Positions 48,141 to 58,096 of a stretch of 64,000 nt of DNA are shown here, in pieces. The position numbers were made by a program, and so were the translations under genes. The first letter of the stretch is position 1, and each line of letters begins with the position of its first letter. The notes beneath the pieces are model-generated. The model did no database searches. It saw only the letters and a list, made by a program, of their open reading frames with translations, and was not told the DNA's origin. The stretch comes from Acinetobacter modestus (lineage in GTDB: Bacteria; Pseudomonadota; Gammaproteobacteria; Pseudomonadales; Moraxellaceae), in assembly GCF_014636095.1 (NCBI RefSeq), contig NZ_BMDV01000007.1, forward strand, positions 1 to 64,000, in the 5' to 3' direction.

Positions 48141-49151
48141 ATGTCCATTCTAACGATCCTGATTTTCTTTATTCTTACGTTCAGTATGACCTATTTTATG
48201 CGAGTATATGCTTTAAAGAAAAATATTATAGATAATCCAAATGAGCGTAGCTCCCACAATATTCCGACCCCTAGAGGAGGAGGAGTTGCTGTTGTTGTTA
48301 GCTATATTATAGGAGTGATATTACTGATTTATTTGGATCAGTTATCTCAACACATTGGTTTAACACTTATTGTTTCTGGTTTCATAATAGCATTGTTAGG
48401 CTTCTTAGATGATCATGGGCATATTAACTCTATGCTCCGCTTAGCAATTCACTTTATGGTAGCTATAGGTGTTGTGGTGAGTTTAGGTGGTTTCTCAGAA
48501 GTCAAGATATTTAATGATTTTTCGTTGGGTTTTAGTGCAAATATAATTGCGGTTCTTTTTTTAGTTTGGTTGTTGAATTTATATAATTTCATGGATGGAA
48601 TTAATGGTATTGCTAGTGTTGAAGCAATCACAACGATGATGAGCATGGCCGTAATTTATTTTATATTTAATCTCAAATTAAATATGGAAATACTGTGGTT
48701 ATTGTCCGCATGTGCATTTGGTTTTTTACTCTGGAATTTTCCAAAAGCCAAGATTTTTATGGGGGATGCTTGTAGTGGTTTCCTTGGCTTGACACTAGGT
48801 ATCTTAGCGTTAATAGCTCTCAAAGAAAATTTAGCATTATTTTGTGCTTGGATCATTTGTTTAGGGGTATTTATTGTGGATGCTACTTTTACATTGATAC
48901 GTCGTGTGTTGGGTGGTTATAAAATGTACGATGCTCATCGTAGTCATGCATACCAAATTTTATCTAGGAAACTTAGTAGCCATACCCCCGTAACAATAGC
49001 AGTTGCTTTGGTTAATATTCTTTGGCTATTGCCTGTCGCATACTGGACAGTAAATACAGAATTTAATTATCCTGAGTTTGGTGTATTGGTTGCTTATCTC
49101 CCATTAATATTAGTCACGATATATTTGAAAGCTGGTGCTTCTAATGAATAA
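48141..49151 (+). CDS. itrB: Initiating sugar-phosphate transferase, WecA/WbpL family (ItrB-like)
   Basis: About 336 residues from the ATG at 48141, though a TTG at 48123 overlapping the previous stop is possible. A polytopic membrane transferase with about ten helices. NERSSHNIPTPRGGGVAVV, FLDDHGHIN (DDxx motif), NLYNFMDGINGIASVEA, IFMGDACSGFLG and AHRSHAYQIL are the polyprenyl-phosphate HexNAc-1-P transferase motifs. It would load QuiNAc or FucNAc-1-phosphate on undecaprenyl phosphate to start each K unit. Confidence 0.88.
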   Translation: MSILTILIFFILTFSMTYFMRVYALKKNIIDNPNERSSHNIPTPRGGGVAVVVSYIIGVILLIYLDQLSQHIGLTLIVSGFIIALLGFLDDHGHINSMLRLAIHFMVAIGVVVSLGGFSEVKIFNDFSLGFSANIIAVLFLVWLLNLYNFMDGINGIASVEAITTMMSMAVIYFIFNLKLNMEILWLLSACAFGFLLWNFPKAKIFMGDACSGFLGLTLGILALIALKENLALFCAWIICLGVFIVDATFTLIRRVLGGYKMYDAHRSHAYQILSRKLSSHTPVTIAVALVNILWLLPVAYWTVNTEFNYPEFGVLVAYLPLILVTIYLKAGASNE

Positions 49152-49677
49152 TAAAAACAAGCCAAATTTACTGATTTTAGGGGCTGGTGGTTTTGGGAAA
49201 TCCGTTGCGGAAGTGGCAACGTCGCTAGGTATTTGGCACGAAATTTTTTTTGTTGATGATAGTTGGCCTAGTACAACAGAAATAAATAATTATAAGATTA
49301 TCTCAGATATTTTGAACCTAAGTGAGCTAAATTTATATGCTTATCAAGCAATTGTTGCCGTAGGGAATAATGGATTAAGACACAAATGGTATAAGATATT
49401 AGATGAATTAAATATACCGTTAGCCTCTGTTATAGACCCTACCTCTATCCTTTGTTCAAGCGTAAAGGTAGCGGATGGTGTAATTATTATGGCTGGTTGT
49501 GTAGTCGGTGCGGCAGTAAAAATTCAAAGCGGAGCTATTTTAAATCTCGGGACTTTAATTGATCATGATGTAGAAATTGGTTCGTGTGCCCATTTAAGCA
49601 TTGGAGTTAAGGTAACTGGTGGTACGAAAATAGCCCCTCTCTCTTTTTTAAAGGCTGGTACTATTGTAGCAGGCTAA
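49144..49677 (+). CDS. NeuD/PglD-like sugar acyltransferase, C-terminally short
   Basis: About 177 residues from the ATG at 49144; it overlaps itrB by 8 nt. PNLLILGAGGFGKSVAEVATSLG is the N-terminal PglD/NeuD nucleotide-sugar domain, then hexapeptide coils VKVADGVIIMAGCVVGAAVKIQSGAILN, and DHDVEIGSCAHLSIGVKVTGGTKI with the catalytic-type His. The family usually runs to about 205-215 residues with two more beta-helix coils; this one stops at LKAGTIVAG. It may be functional but trimmed, or a decaying gene. Without a 4-aminotransferase in the locus, 4-N-acetylation is unlikely, so O-acetylation or no function is possible. Confidence 0.72.
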   Translation: MNNKNKPNLLILGAGGFGKSVAEVATSLGIWHEIFFVDDSWPSTTEINNYKIISDILNLSELNLYAYQAIVAVGNNGLRHKWYKILDELNIPLASVIDPTSILCSSVKVADGVIIMAGCVVGAAVKIQSGAILNLGTLIDHDVEIGSCAHLSIGVKVTGGTKIAPLSFLKAGTIVAG

Positions 49678-49708
49678 AAATTCATAAATTTGATTAAGAA
49701 GATATTTA

Positions 49709-51589
49709 ATGTTTATTAAGGCAATAATACAAAAGTTTTCATTAGCACCAAGGCTTTTTAAACAAGCTTTTCTTGTCCTTTTAGATTTATTTGCTTTTCC
49801 TGTAATCCTATGGCTGTGTTATGTCATTCGCTTATTTGATTTAGGAGCAGAAGTTATACCTGGGCTTAACCACGGTGTACTTTTAATCACATTTTTTTCA
49901 ATTATTAGCTTATTGTTGACAGGCGTTTATCATTTTATTGTTCGAACATTTGATGAAGTCTTTATCATCAAACTGGCATTTGCTGTATGCAGTATGATGA
50001 TAATACTGTATGGATTTAATGCATTTAGTCATGCATATATTCCGATGTCGATTCCATTTATGTTTGGCTTTATGATGTTTGCATGGATATGGTGCAGTCG
50101 AGCATTTATTCGTTTTATTGTGAAAGCAACATTGCACACACATGGGGGCTGTAAAAGGGTTGCAATCTATGGTGCAGGTGATGCTGGTCAGCAAATCGCA
50201 GCAGCTTTACATCGCTCAGATGACCATACGCCAGTTTTCTTTATTGATGATAAAGTTTCATTACAAGATCAAATTGTAGGTGGCTTAAAAGTTTATTCTA
50301 CTGCGAAAGCACTGCGGAATTTTAAAAAATATAAGATAGATGAAATCTTACTTGCTTTACCTTCTGTGGGGCGTGTACGAAAAAGTGAAATTATTCAACA
50401 ACTAGAACCAGCGTTTGTGAAAGTCACAGAACTGCCAGGGCTCACAAAACTTGTTGATGGTGATATTCGAGTTTCAGATATCCGTGAGGTTGATATTATT
50501 GACCTTTTAGGACGAGATCCTGTTCCACCTATTGCCCATTTATTGGCTAAAAATATTCAAAATAAAATTGTTATGGTGACAGGTGCTGGCGGATCGATTG
50601 GTTCAGAGCTTTGTCGACAAATCATAAAAAATCAACCTAAAATGCTGGTTTTATATGAATTAACTGAGTTTGCATTATATGATATTGATAAAGAGTTAAG
50701 GCAAATTGCCAGTTGCGACATTGTTCCCATTTTAGGGACTGTACAAGATCAACAAAAATTAGAACGTATCATCGAACAATATCATGTGCAGACAGTCTAT
50801 CATGCCGCCGCTTATAAACATGTTCCATTGGTTGAGTGTAATCCAATTGCTGGATTAAAAAATAATGCAATTGGAACCGCAAATAGTTTAAATGCCGCTG
50901 TAAAAAAAGGCGTGGAAACCTTTGTATTGATTTCAACGGATAAAGCAGTTAGACCGACGAATGTCATGGGTGCATCGAAACGGATGGCGGAATTGTATTG
51001 TCAAGCGGTGGCTGAGACGAAACCAAATACGCAGATTAGCATTGTGCGTTTCGGAAATGTATTAGGTTCATCAGGTTCAGTTGTACCTTTATTCAGACAG
51101 CAGATTGCAAAAGGTGGCCCAATTACGGTGACTCATCCTGATGTAACACGTTATTTTATGACGATTCCTGAAGCTTCTCAGTTAGTCATTCAAGCTGGGG
51201 CATTAGGTTCAGGTGGTGATGTGTTCTTACTCGATATGGGTGAACCTGTTCGAATTCAGGATTTAGCACGACAAATGATCGCTTTAAGTGGTTTAAAAGT
51301 TCGAGAAGCAAATACAACGGATGGTGATATTGAAATCGCTTATAGTGGTTTACGTCCGGGAGAAAAACTTTACGAGGAACTACTCATTGATCAAGATAAC
51401 ACAGATTATACCGAGCATACTCGTATTTTACGTTCTTTTGAAAAGCATTATCCGTTACAAGAGATTCAGTCTGTATTCAGTCGAATCAATCAAATGACTG
51501 CAGTAGATCATGATGTAGATTGGGCTTTAAGTCAGTTAGAATATTATGTTGATGGCTATAAACGTAGCGGCGAAGTACGAGTTAATTAA
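49709..51589 (+). CDS. gdr: UDP-GlcNAc 4,6-dehydratase (WbpM/CapD type)
   Basis: A 626-residue inner-membrane protein. Four N-terminal helices (about residues 16-130) precede a first Rossmann domain (VAIYGAGDAGQQIAAALHR) and the catalytic SDR domain with VTGAGGSIGSELCRQI, YHAAAYKHVPLVE, and STDKAVRPTNVMGASKRMAE, where Met replaces the usual Tyr as in WbpM. LRPGEKLYEELL is another family marker. It makes UDP-4-keto-6-deoxy-GlcNAc for the 4-reductase. Conserved last gene of the variable part in many Acinetobacter K loci. Confidence 0.93.
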   Translation: MFIKAIIQKFSLAPRLFKQAFLVLLDLFAFPVILWLCYVIRLFDLGAEVIPGLNHGVLLITFFSIISLLLTGVYHFIVRTFDEVFIIKLAFAVCSMMIILYGFNAFSHAYIPMSIPFMFGFMMFAWIWCSRAFIRFIVKATLHTHGGCKRVAIYGAGDAGQQIAAALHRSDDHTPVFFIDDKVSLQDQIVGGLKVYSTAKALRNFKKYKIDEILLALPSVGRVRKSEIIQQLEPAFVKVTELPGLTKLVDGDIRVSDIREVDIIDLLGRDPVPPIAHLLAKNIQNKIVMVTGAGGSIGSELCRQIIKNQPKMLVLYELTEFALYDIDKELRQIASCDIVPILGTVQDQQKLERIIEQYHVQTVYHAAAYKHVPLVECNPIAGLKNNAIGTANSLNAAVKKGVETFVLISTDKAVRPTNVMGASKRMAELYCQAVAETKPNTQISIVRFGNVLGSSGSVVPLFRQQIAKGGPITVTHPDVTRYFMTIPEASQLVIQAGALGSGGDVFLLDMGEPVRIQDLARQMIALSGLKVREANTTDGDIEIAYSGLRPGEKLYEELLIDQDNTDYTEHTRILRSFEKHYPLQEIQSVFSRINQMTAVDHDVDWALSQLEYYVDGYKRSGEVRVN

Positions 51590-51600
51590 GAGAGTATTGT

Positions 51601-52476
51601 ATGATCAAAAAAGCAATTTTACCCGTCGCAGGTTTAGGCACTCGTTTTTTACCTGCAAGTAAATCCATTCCAAAAGAAATGGTGACAGTTGTAGATCGTC
51701 CAGCAATTGAGTATGTAGTACGAGAAGCGGTTGAAGCGGGTATTGAGCAAATTATTTTGGTGACGCATTCATCTAAGGCATCAATTGAGAACTATTTTGA
51801 TCGTAACTTTGAGTTAGAAACAACTTTAGAGCAAAAAAAGAAATTTGACCTGCTGAAAGAAATTACTGATATTTTACCGAAGCATGTCAGTGTGGTCAGT
51901 GTACGCCAACCACAAGCCCTAGGACTAGGTCATGCGGTATTGTGTGCGAAAGATATTGTGGGCGATGAAGCCTTTGCGGTGTTATTGCCTGATGTACTGG
52001 TTAAGAATCAAAGCTGTGATAATGATTTGTCCTTAATGATTCAGCGTTTTGAACAGTCGCAAGCAGCACAGATCATGGTAGAAGCAGTGCCTGATCATCT
52101 AGTCGATCAATATGGTATTGTGGATGTTGCAGTTACACCGAACGAAGGTGAAAGTATTACGATGCAGGGAATTGTTGAAAAGCCTGCTGTCGGCACAGCT
52201 CCTTCAAATCTATCGGTGGTGGGACGTTATATTTTACCCGTTCAGATTATGGGTCTATTAGCAGATACACCCCGTGGAGCAGGCAATGAAATTCAGCTCA
52301 CGGATGCGATTGCAGCATTGCAGCGATCAGAAACTGTGGAAGCCTACCGTATGAAGGGGCAAACCTTTGATTGTGGTAGTAAGCTTGGATATTTAAAAGC
52401 TGTATTACACTATGGTGTCGAGCATCCAAAATTGGGCGCAGAGTTTAAGGGCTTAATCAAAAAATTAGCTCTATAA
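51601..52476 (+). CDS. galU: UTP-glucose-1-phosphate uridylyltransferase
   Basis: A 291-residue nucleotidyltransferase: AILPVAGLGTRFLPASKSIPKEM binds UTP, QALGLGHAVLCAK and VLLPDVLV are central motifs, GIVEKPAVGTAPSNLSVVGRY binds the sugar. It makes UDP-glucose from UTP and glucose 1-phosphate, the start of the galU-ugd-gpi-gne1-pgm precursor module at the right of the K locus. 11 nt after gdr. Confidence 0.96.
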   Translation: MIKKAILPVAGLGTRFLPASKSIPKEMVTVVDRPAIEYVVREAVEAGIEQIILVTHSSKASIENYFDRNFELETTLEQKKKFDLLKEITDILPKHVSVVSVRQPQALGLGHAVLCAKDIVGDEAFAVLLPDVLVKNQSCDNDLSLMIQRFEQSQAAQIMVEAVPDHLVDQYGIVDVAVTPNEGESITMQGIVEKPAVGTAPSNLSVVGRYILPVQIMGLLADTPRGAGNEIQLTDAIAALQRSETVEAYRMKGQTFDCGSKLGYLKAVLHYGVEHPKLGAEFKGLIKKLAL

Positions 52477-52492
52477 GTTAGGGCAAATATTG

Positions 52493-53752
52493 ATGAAAGT
52501 TGCTATCTTTGGTAATACTTTATATGCAGGCGTGATGTCTGCATTATTGTCTGAATCTGGACATTTTGTATATTGGTGTTCCCACCCCAACCCAAATGAA
52601 AATGGTCAGCAATATTCTTTTCATGATGAAAGTGTCAGTCGTTTACTAGAAAAACAACTCAGTAGCGGTTTTCTAAATTATCGTCATTTTGAAGAGATTC
52701 CTTTAGACATTGACGCTTACTTATTTAGTTTTAATCAAACTCAAGAACAACAAGTTTTTCAATTACTGGCATCTTTAAAACAGCGACCGATTATTCATCC
52801 CAAGCTCATGATTAATACCTCGACTTTTGGTTTACAGGGTACTCAAAAGTTTAAGCAGATCTTGTCTGATGATGATTGGGTCTATTTACCAGATACCATC
52901 CAAGAGGGAAATGCCTTACAGAGTCTGACCCAAGCAAAGCAGTTGATTGTTGGATGTTCCCAAGCTGAAGTTCAAGTCAAAGTCAGAGAGCTTTTAAGAC
53001 CGTTTTTTCCTTTGGAACAACAATATCTATTTATGCCGATTCTAGATGCTGAATTTACCAAACTCAGTATCTCAGGCATGTTGGCAACACGGATCAGCTA
53101 TATCAATGATCTTGCTGTTGTGGCGGAAAAGTTGGGCATTGACATTGCTTCAGTACGTCAGGGAATGGCTGCCGATAATCGTATTGGTTCAGCTTATTTA
53201 TCTCCAGGCGCAGGTTTTGGTGGGGAAAATTTCTCTCATGATATTTTGACATTGGCAAATACCGTTGCAAATACGGGAGTTAAGAGTCAATTGTTATCGC
53301 AGGTTTGGGAAATCAACGAACAACAAAAAGAGATCCTGTTTCGCAAACTATGGAATTATTACCATGGCGATTTGCAAGGTAAATCAATCGCAATCTGGGG
53401 AGCTTCCTTTAAGGAAAATACCTCAAGTATTCAGCAATCACCTATTCACCAAATGCTTGCAGCACTCTGGGCGCAAGGGGTAACGGTTCATCTTCATGAT
53501 CCTCAAGCTTTAGATGAAATAAAGCTAATGTATGGTCAACGTGACGATCTGATTCTTTGTGAAAATCAGTATGATGCGGTAAAAAATGTGCATGGTCTTT
53601 GTGTACTTACGGCTTGGAAACAATATTGGAGTCCAGATTTCAAACAATTAATTGAGCTGATGCACCATCCTCTTATTTTGGATGGTCGCAATATTTATGA
53701 TCCTGACTATGTCAAAGCACAAGGTTTTGTATATATGGGCGTGGGACGTTAA
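52493..53752 (+). CDS. ugd: UDP-glucose 6-dehydrogenase homologue lacking the canonical catalytic Cys
   Basis: 419 residues from the ATG at 52493. By position and the pattern [30 protein letters not shown] it is the Acinetobacter K-locus Ugd, but key residues differ from the family. The catalytic loop GFGG-S-C-F-P-K-D reads [10 protein letters not shown] (residues 241-250): Asn246 replaces the catalytic Cys and His249 the Lys. The N terminus ([17 protein letters not shown]) lacks the usual GxGYVG. From memory the A. baumannii protein has the same loop, so this looks like a lineage trait, not a mutation. Dehydrogenase activity should not be assumed. Confidence 0.82.
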   Translation: MKVAIFGNTLYAGVMSALLSESGHFVYWCSHPNPNENGQQYSFHDESVSRLLEKQLSSGFLNYRHFEEIPLDIDAYLFSFNQTQEQQVFQLLASLKQRPIIHPKLMINTSTFGLQGTQKFKQILSDDDWVYLPDTIQEGNALQSLTQAKQLIVGCSQAEVQVKVRELLRPFFPLEQQYLFMPILDAEFTKLSISGMLATRISYINDLAVVAEKLGIDIASVRQGMAADNRIGSAYLSPGAGFGGENFSHDILTLANTVANTGVKSQLLSQVWEINEQQKEILFRKLWNYYHGDLQGKSIAIWGASFKENTSSIQQSPIHQMLAALWAQGVTVHLHDPQALDEIKLMYGQRDDLILCENQYDAVKNVHGLCVLTAWKQYWSPDFKQLIELMHHPLILDGRNIYDPDYVKAQGFVYMGVGR

Positions 53753-53754
53753 AG

Positions 53755-55428
53755 ATGATCGAGCAGATTCAGCCTTTTGCTGTAAAAGAGCAGGCTTCCG
53801 TCGTGGAGCACCTGATATCTTTACAACAGCAATTTAAAGAGGTTTATCTAAATACATTATTTGCAGCAGATTCTGCACGCTTTAAACGTTTTTCGGTTGA
53901 GTATGACCAAATTGTTTTGGACTTTAGTAAGCATCGCATTGACCAGAATGTCTTAAATAGTTTAATAGAGCTGGCTCAGGCACAAGATTTAAACCAATGG
54001 ATCAAAAGATTATTCTCATCTGAACAGATTAACTGCACAGAGCAACGTGCTGCGATGCATTGGGCATTACGTTTACCCAAGTCAAGTTCTGTGGTGTCTT
54101 CGGCTTGTCAAGATGTTCATCTGCAACTTGAGCGAATGAATGCCCTGGTTGAAAAAATCCATGCTGGACAGTATCGAGGTGCCACAGGTGAAGTGATTCA
54201 GGATGTCGTCAATATTGGCGTGGGTGGGTCTGATTTAGGCCCATTGATGGTTACGCATGCGCTTTCTGATTTTAAGGTAAAAACCGCCAAACCTTTAACA
54301 GTACATTTTGTTTCAACGATGGATGGGAGCCAGCTTTCTGAGCTACTGCATCAGCTTCGACCTGAGACGACTTTATTTATTATTTCTTCAAAATCGTTTG
54401 GTACGATTGATACTTTGTCGAATGCCCAAACAGTACGACAATGGTTGGAAAAAGCATTGGGGCATAATGACAAGATTCTGAAAAATCATTTTATCGGGGT
54501 TTCGACTAAGCCTGACAAGATGACAGAGTGGGGCATTGCTGCTGATAAACAGCTGTTGCTCTGGGATTGGGTTGGGGGGCGTTATTCCTTGTGGTCATGT
54601 ATTGGTTTACCAATTGCCCTGACCATTGGCGTTGAAGGATTTAAGCAACTGTTAGCAGGGGCTTATGCAATTGACCAGCATTTTCAATCCGCACCATTTC
54701 AGCAGAATATTCCTGTTTTGATGGGGCTTTTAGGCGCGTGGAATAACAATTTTCTGGATATCCAGACCCATGCAGTTTTACCGTATGATGGCCGTCTCAA
54801 ATATTTTGCAGCTTATTTGCAGCAGCTTGAAATGGAATCTAATGGTAAATCGATTCAACGCAATGGAGAAAAGGTCAGTTCAGCCACTTGCCCAATTGTG
54901 TGGGGAGAGGTTGGGCCCAATGCACAGCATGCCTTTTATCAGTTGCTGCATCAAGGTACGCACTCCGTCAGTTGTGACTTTATTGCCCCTGTGAAACGCT
55001 ATAATGCTAATCAGTTTACCTATGCTGAAAGTGCAGAGGCCTTGGCTGAGCAGCATCATTTGGCTTTATCCAACTGTTTGGCACAGTCGCGCCTGTTGGC
55101 CTTTGGGAATCAAGCCTTGGCAGCAGATGAACTGGAAGATTTACCAACGTATAAACAATATGAAGGCAATCAACCCAGCTCCACTATTTTACTCAAAGAG
55201 CTGAATCCTTATAGCTTAGGGATGCTGATTGCGATGTATGAACATAAGGTTTTTGTGCAGTCGGTGTTGTGGAATATTAACCCCTTTGACCAATGGGGCG
55301 TTGAGAAAGGCAAAGAAATTGCCAATCAGCTGTTACCGATTTTGAACCGTGAACAGGATGATCTCTCTAAATTTGATGCATCAACACAAGGTTTGTTGAA
55401 AATATTATTAGGAAAAACAGATGGCTAA
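53755..55428 (+). CDS. gpi: Glucose-6-phosphate isomerase
   Basis: A 557-residue phosphoglucose isomerase. [29 protein letters not shown] and [16 protein letters not shown] bind phosphate; [17 protein letters not shown] and the [12 protein letters not shown] stretch are family signatures; [15 protein letters not shown] holds the C-terminal catalytic Lys. It interconverts glucose 6-phosphate and fructose 6-phosphate, feeding the hexosamine and hexose pools. 2 nt after ugd; overlaps gne1 by 8 nt. Confidence 0.96.
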   Translation: MIEQIQPFAVKEQASVVEHLISLQQQFKEVYLNTLFAADSARFKRFSVEYDQIVLDFSKHRIDQNVLNSLIELAQAQDLNQWIKRLFSSEQINCTEQRAAMHWALRLPKSSSVVSSACQDVHLQLERMNALVEKIHAGQYRGATGEVIQDVVNIGVGGSDLGPLMVTHALSDFKVKTAKPLTVHFVSTMDGSQLSELLHQLRPETTLFIISSKSFGTIDTLSNAQTVRQWLEKALGHNDKILKNHFIGVSTKPDKMTEWGIAADKQLLLWDWVGGRYSLWSCIGLPIALTIGVEGFKQLLAGAYAIDQHFQSAPFQQNIPVLMGLLGAWNNNFLDIQTHAVLPYDGRLKYFAAYLQQLEMESNGKSIQRNGEKVSSATCPIVWGEVGPNAQHAFYQLLHQGTHSVSCDFIAPVKRYNANQFTYAESAEALAEQHHLALSNCLAQSRLLAFGNQALAADELEDLPTYKQYEGNQPSSTILLKELNPYSLGMLIAMYEHKVFVQSVLWNINPFDQWGVEKGKEIANQLLPILNREQDDLSKFDASTQGLLKILLGKTDG

Positions 55429-56437
55429 AATTTTAGTGACGGGTGGTGCGGGCTATATTGGCTCCCATACTTGTTTAGAGTTGCTTACTGCAGGTCACGA
55501 GGTGATTGTTTTCGATAACCTCTCAAACAGCTCAGATGAATCTTTAGGTCGAGTACAAGCATTAGCAAATAAAAGTTTGGTGTTTGTGCAGGGTGATATT
55601 CGCAATCAGGCTGAGTTAGATTCAGTTTTCCAAGACCATCAGATTGATGCGGTCATTCATTTTGCTGGTCTGAAAGCGGTTGGTGAAAGCCAGCAGATTC
55701 CATTGGCTTATTTTGATAATAATATTGCGGGTAGTATCCAGCTGGTCAAGGCGATGGAGCGCGCAGGTGTATTTAGCCTAGTATTCAGCTCATCTGCAAC
55801 GGTTTATGACGAAGCCAATGTGTCGCCTTTGAATGAAGATATGCCAACAGGAATGCCAAATAACAATTATGGTTATACCAAACTGATTGTTGAGCAAATG
55901 CTGCAAAAACTGGCACAGGCAGATTCACGTTGGTCGATTGCTTTACTTCGTTATTTTAACCCTGTTGGTGCGCATAAAAGTGGTCAGATTGGTGAAGATC
56001 CGCAAGGAATTCCAAATAACTTAATGCCTTATGTCACACAAGTCGCAGTCGGTCGTCGCGAAAAATTGTCCATTTATGGCAATGATTATGACACTGTAGA
56101 TGGTACTGGTGTTCGTGATTATATCCATGTGGTGGATCTGGCGAATGCTCATCTGTGTGCTTTGAATAATCGTTTATCTACACAAGGCTGTCGTGCTTGG
56201 AACATTGGCACAGGCAATGGCTCATCGGTATTACAAGTCAAAAATACCTTTGAGCAAGTCAATGGTGTGCCTGTTGCATTTGAATTTGCGCCACGTCGTG
56301 CAGGTGATGTTGCCACTTCATTTGCAGACAATACGCGTGCATTGAGCGAGCTCGGTTGGCAGCCTCAATATACCTTGGAAGATATGCTGGCGGATAGCTG
56401 GAATTGGCAGAAGCAGAATCCCAACGGCTTTAATTGA
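55421..56437 (+). CDS. gne1: UDP-glucose/UDP-GlcNAc 4-epimerase
   Basis: A 338-residue GalE-type extended [45 protein letters not shown] and [14 protein letters not shown] (YxxxK) are all present, followed by RYFNPVGAH. It interconverts UDP-Glc with UDP-Gal and, in the Gne1 form, UDP-GlcNAc with UDP-GalNAc. The residue deciding acceptance of acetylated sugars was not resolved here, so galE is an equally fair name. Last gene of the rightward K-locus operon, followed by a strong terminator. Confidence 0.92.
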   Translation: MAKILVTGGAGYIGSHTCLELLTAGHEVIVFDNLSNSSDESLGRVQALANKSLVFVQGDIRNQAELDSVFQDHQIDAVIHFAGLKAVGESQQIPLAYFDNNIAGSIQLVKAMERAGVFSLVFSSSATVYDEANVSPLNEDMPTGMPNNNYGYTKLIVEQMLQKLAQADSRWSIALLRYFNPVGAHKSGQIGEDPQGIPNNLMPYVTQVAVGRREKLSIYGNDYDTVDGTGVRDYIHVVDLANAHLCALNNRLSTQGCRAWNIGTGNGSSVLQVKNTFEQVNGVPVAFEFAPRRAGDVATSFADNTRALSELGWQPQYTLEDMLADSWNWQKQNPNGFN

Positions 56438-56445
56438 ATGCTAGT

Positions 56446-56482
56446 CCAATAAAAAAGGAGCCATACGCTCCTTTTTTATTGG
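56446..56482. terminator. Bidirectional terminator between gne1 and pgm
   Basis: A perfect 16-bp stem (56446-56461 with 56467-56482) with a 5-nt loop and A/T arms, between convergent genes. Confidence 0.93.
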
Positions 56483-56488
56483 GCTAAA

Positions 56489-57859
56489 TTAGCTTTCAAT
56501 CAAAGCTGTTAATTCATTTACATAATGTTGCATCGGTTGTGGATTCTTATCAGCACGGCTTTCAATATTTAAACGAAGTAATGGTTCTGTATTCGACGCG
56601 CGGACATTCAAACGCCATGCACCAAAATCAAGGCTGACACCATCGGTATGATCAACCTGTGGATTCTGATCGGCATAATGATTAAAAATCTTTTGTACCG
56701 TTGCTTGTGTATCCGCTACTTTAAAATTGATTTCACCGCTACATGGAAATTTGGTAATCATATTCTCAACTAATGTTGAAAGTGATTGACCTGTTTCAGA
56801 GAGTAGGGCAATGGTGAGTAACCAAGGAATCATACCGCTATCACAATAAGCAAAGTCTCGGAAATAGTGGTGAGCACTCATTTCCCCACCGTAAACAGCA
56901 TTGTGTTCGCGCATCACATCTTTAATAAAAGCATGTCCAGACTTTGATTGCACCGCGATACCCTGATATCGCTCTACGATATCAAAGGTATTCCATACTA
57001 GACGTGGGTCATGCACAATCTTCTCACCTGATTGTTTGATCAAGAATGCTTGTGCCAATAAGCCAACGATGTAATAACCTTCGATGAATTGACCTTTTTC
57101 ATCGAATAGGAAGCAGCGGTCAAAGTCACCATCCCATGCAATGCCCATATCTGCATGGTGCGCAAGCACAGCATCACGGGTGCTGTCACGATTTTCAATT
57201 AAGATTGGATTTGGAATCCCATTTGGAAAAGTGCCATCTGCTTCATGATGAATTTTAATAAATTCAACTGGAATATTGAGTTCTTGAAATTTCTGTTCAA
57301 TGGCATCAATCACATGACCTGCTGCACCATTGCCAGCATTTACCACCAGCTTGAGGGGTTTAATTTTTTGTGGATCAATATATGTTAATAGGTGATCGAT
57401 AAACTCAGGCAAAACATTATAGTTTTCAGTTGAACCTTTCTGCTCAACTTCGATAAAAGTACCTGATTCAGCGAGAGCTTGGATGTCTTTTAAGCCTGTA
57501 TCAGCACTGATTGGACGTGCATTTTCACGAACCAATTTCATGCCATTATAGTCCATTGGATTATGGCTCGCCGTGACTTCAATGCCGCCCTGAACATCAA
57601 GATGAAAAGCACCGAAATAGACTTCTTCAGTACCCGTCATGCCTAAATCTAGAACATTGACACCCGCATCATTGAGACCTCGAATGGTTGCTTGTTTTAA
57701 CCCTTCGCTAGTCAAACGGATATCACAACCAATCACCACTTTTTTAGGTTGGTAGATTTGTCCGTATGCACGACCAATTTTATACGCGATTTCTTCATTC
57801 AATTCTGTGCCTAATTTTCCGCGAATATCGTAGGCTTTAAAGCAAGTCAGTTGAGTCAT
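56489..57859 (-). CDS. pgm: Phosphoglucomutase / phosphomannomutase
   Basis: 456 residues from the ATG at 57859 ([17 protein letters not shown]). The phosphoserine loop is [13 protein letters not shown], the metal loop [11 protein letters not shown], and [14 protein letters not shown] the phosphate-binding C terminus. It interconverts glucose 1- and 6-phosphate (or the mannose pair). It runs leftward towards the K-locus operon and is the usual right border gene. In A. baumannii lldP follows pgm; here the next gene is tyrB. Confidence 0.94.
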   Translation of the reverse strand: MTQLTCFKAYDIRGKLGTELNEEIAYKIGRAYGQIYQPKKVVIGCDIRLTSEGLKQATIRGLNDAGVNVLDLGMTGTEEVYFGAFHLDVQGGIEVTASHNPMDYNGMKLVRENARPISADTGLKDIQALAESGTFIEVEQKGSTENYNVLPEFIDHLLTYIDPQKIKPLKLVVNAGNGAAGHVIDAIEQKFQELNIPVEFIKIHHEADGTFPNGIPNPILIENRDSTRDAVLAHHADMGIAWDGDFDRCFLFDEKGQFIEGYYIVGLLAQAFLIKQSGEKIVHDPRLVWNTFDIVERYQGIAVQSKSGHAFIKDVMREHNAVYGGEMSAHHYFRDFAYCDSGMIPWLLTIALLSETGQSLSTLVENMITKFPCSGEINFKVADTQATVQKIFNHYADQNPQVDHTDGVSLDFGAWRLNVRASNTEPLLRLNIESRADKNPQPMQHYVNELTALIES

Positions 57860-58019
57860 TTTGAGAAGGGCTATTTGTAGTTTGTTAATGTTTTGCAGTA
57901 TACAAAGAGATAGAGGAGTTGAACATTCATAGATACACATTTAATGAGGCAGAGGTTTCTCTATGCTTGGGTTTAGTGGTCAATTTTTAAGTTAGATCGC
58001 TTCGATTTTATAAAAAATA

Positions 58020-58051
58020 AAAAAGGTTGTTTCACGTGAAACAACCTTTTT
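58020..58051. promoter_or_regulatory. parS: parS site within a 32-bp palindrome
   Basis: TGTTTCACGTGAAACA at 58028-58043 is the fully symmetric ParB-binding consensus. It is the core of a 32-bp perfect palindrome with AAAAAGGT/ACCTTTTT flanks, and TTTTATTTTTT-like sequence follows on the minus strand. So the element looks both like a centromere site and like the terminator of tyrB. ParB binding and termination are inferred. Confidence 0.85.
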
Positions 58052-58062
58052 GATCCATAAAG

Positions 58063-58096
58063 CCTCCCTTTTAAAAGGGGAGATTTAGAGGGATTT
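58063..58096. repeat. Short palindromic intergenic repeat, first copy
   Basis: CTCCCTTTT and AAAAGGGGAG form a hairpin with one bulged G, followed by ATTTAGAGGGATT. The pattern CCCTCTTT-AAAGAGGG-ATTTAGNGNGATT recurs at 61426-61456. Its tail touches the tyrB stop codon. Confidence 0.6.
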
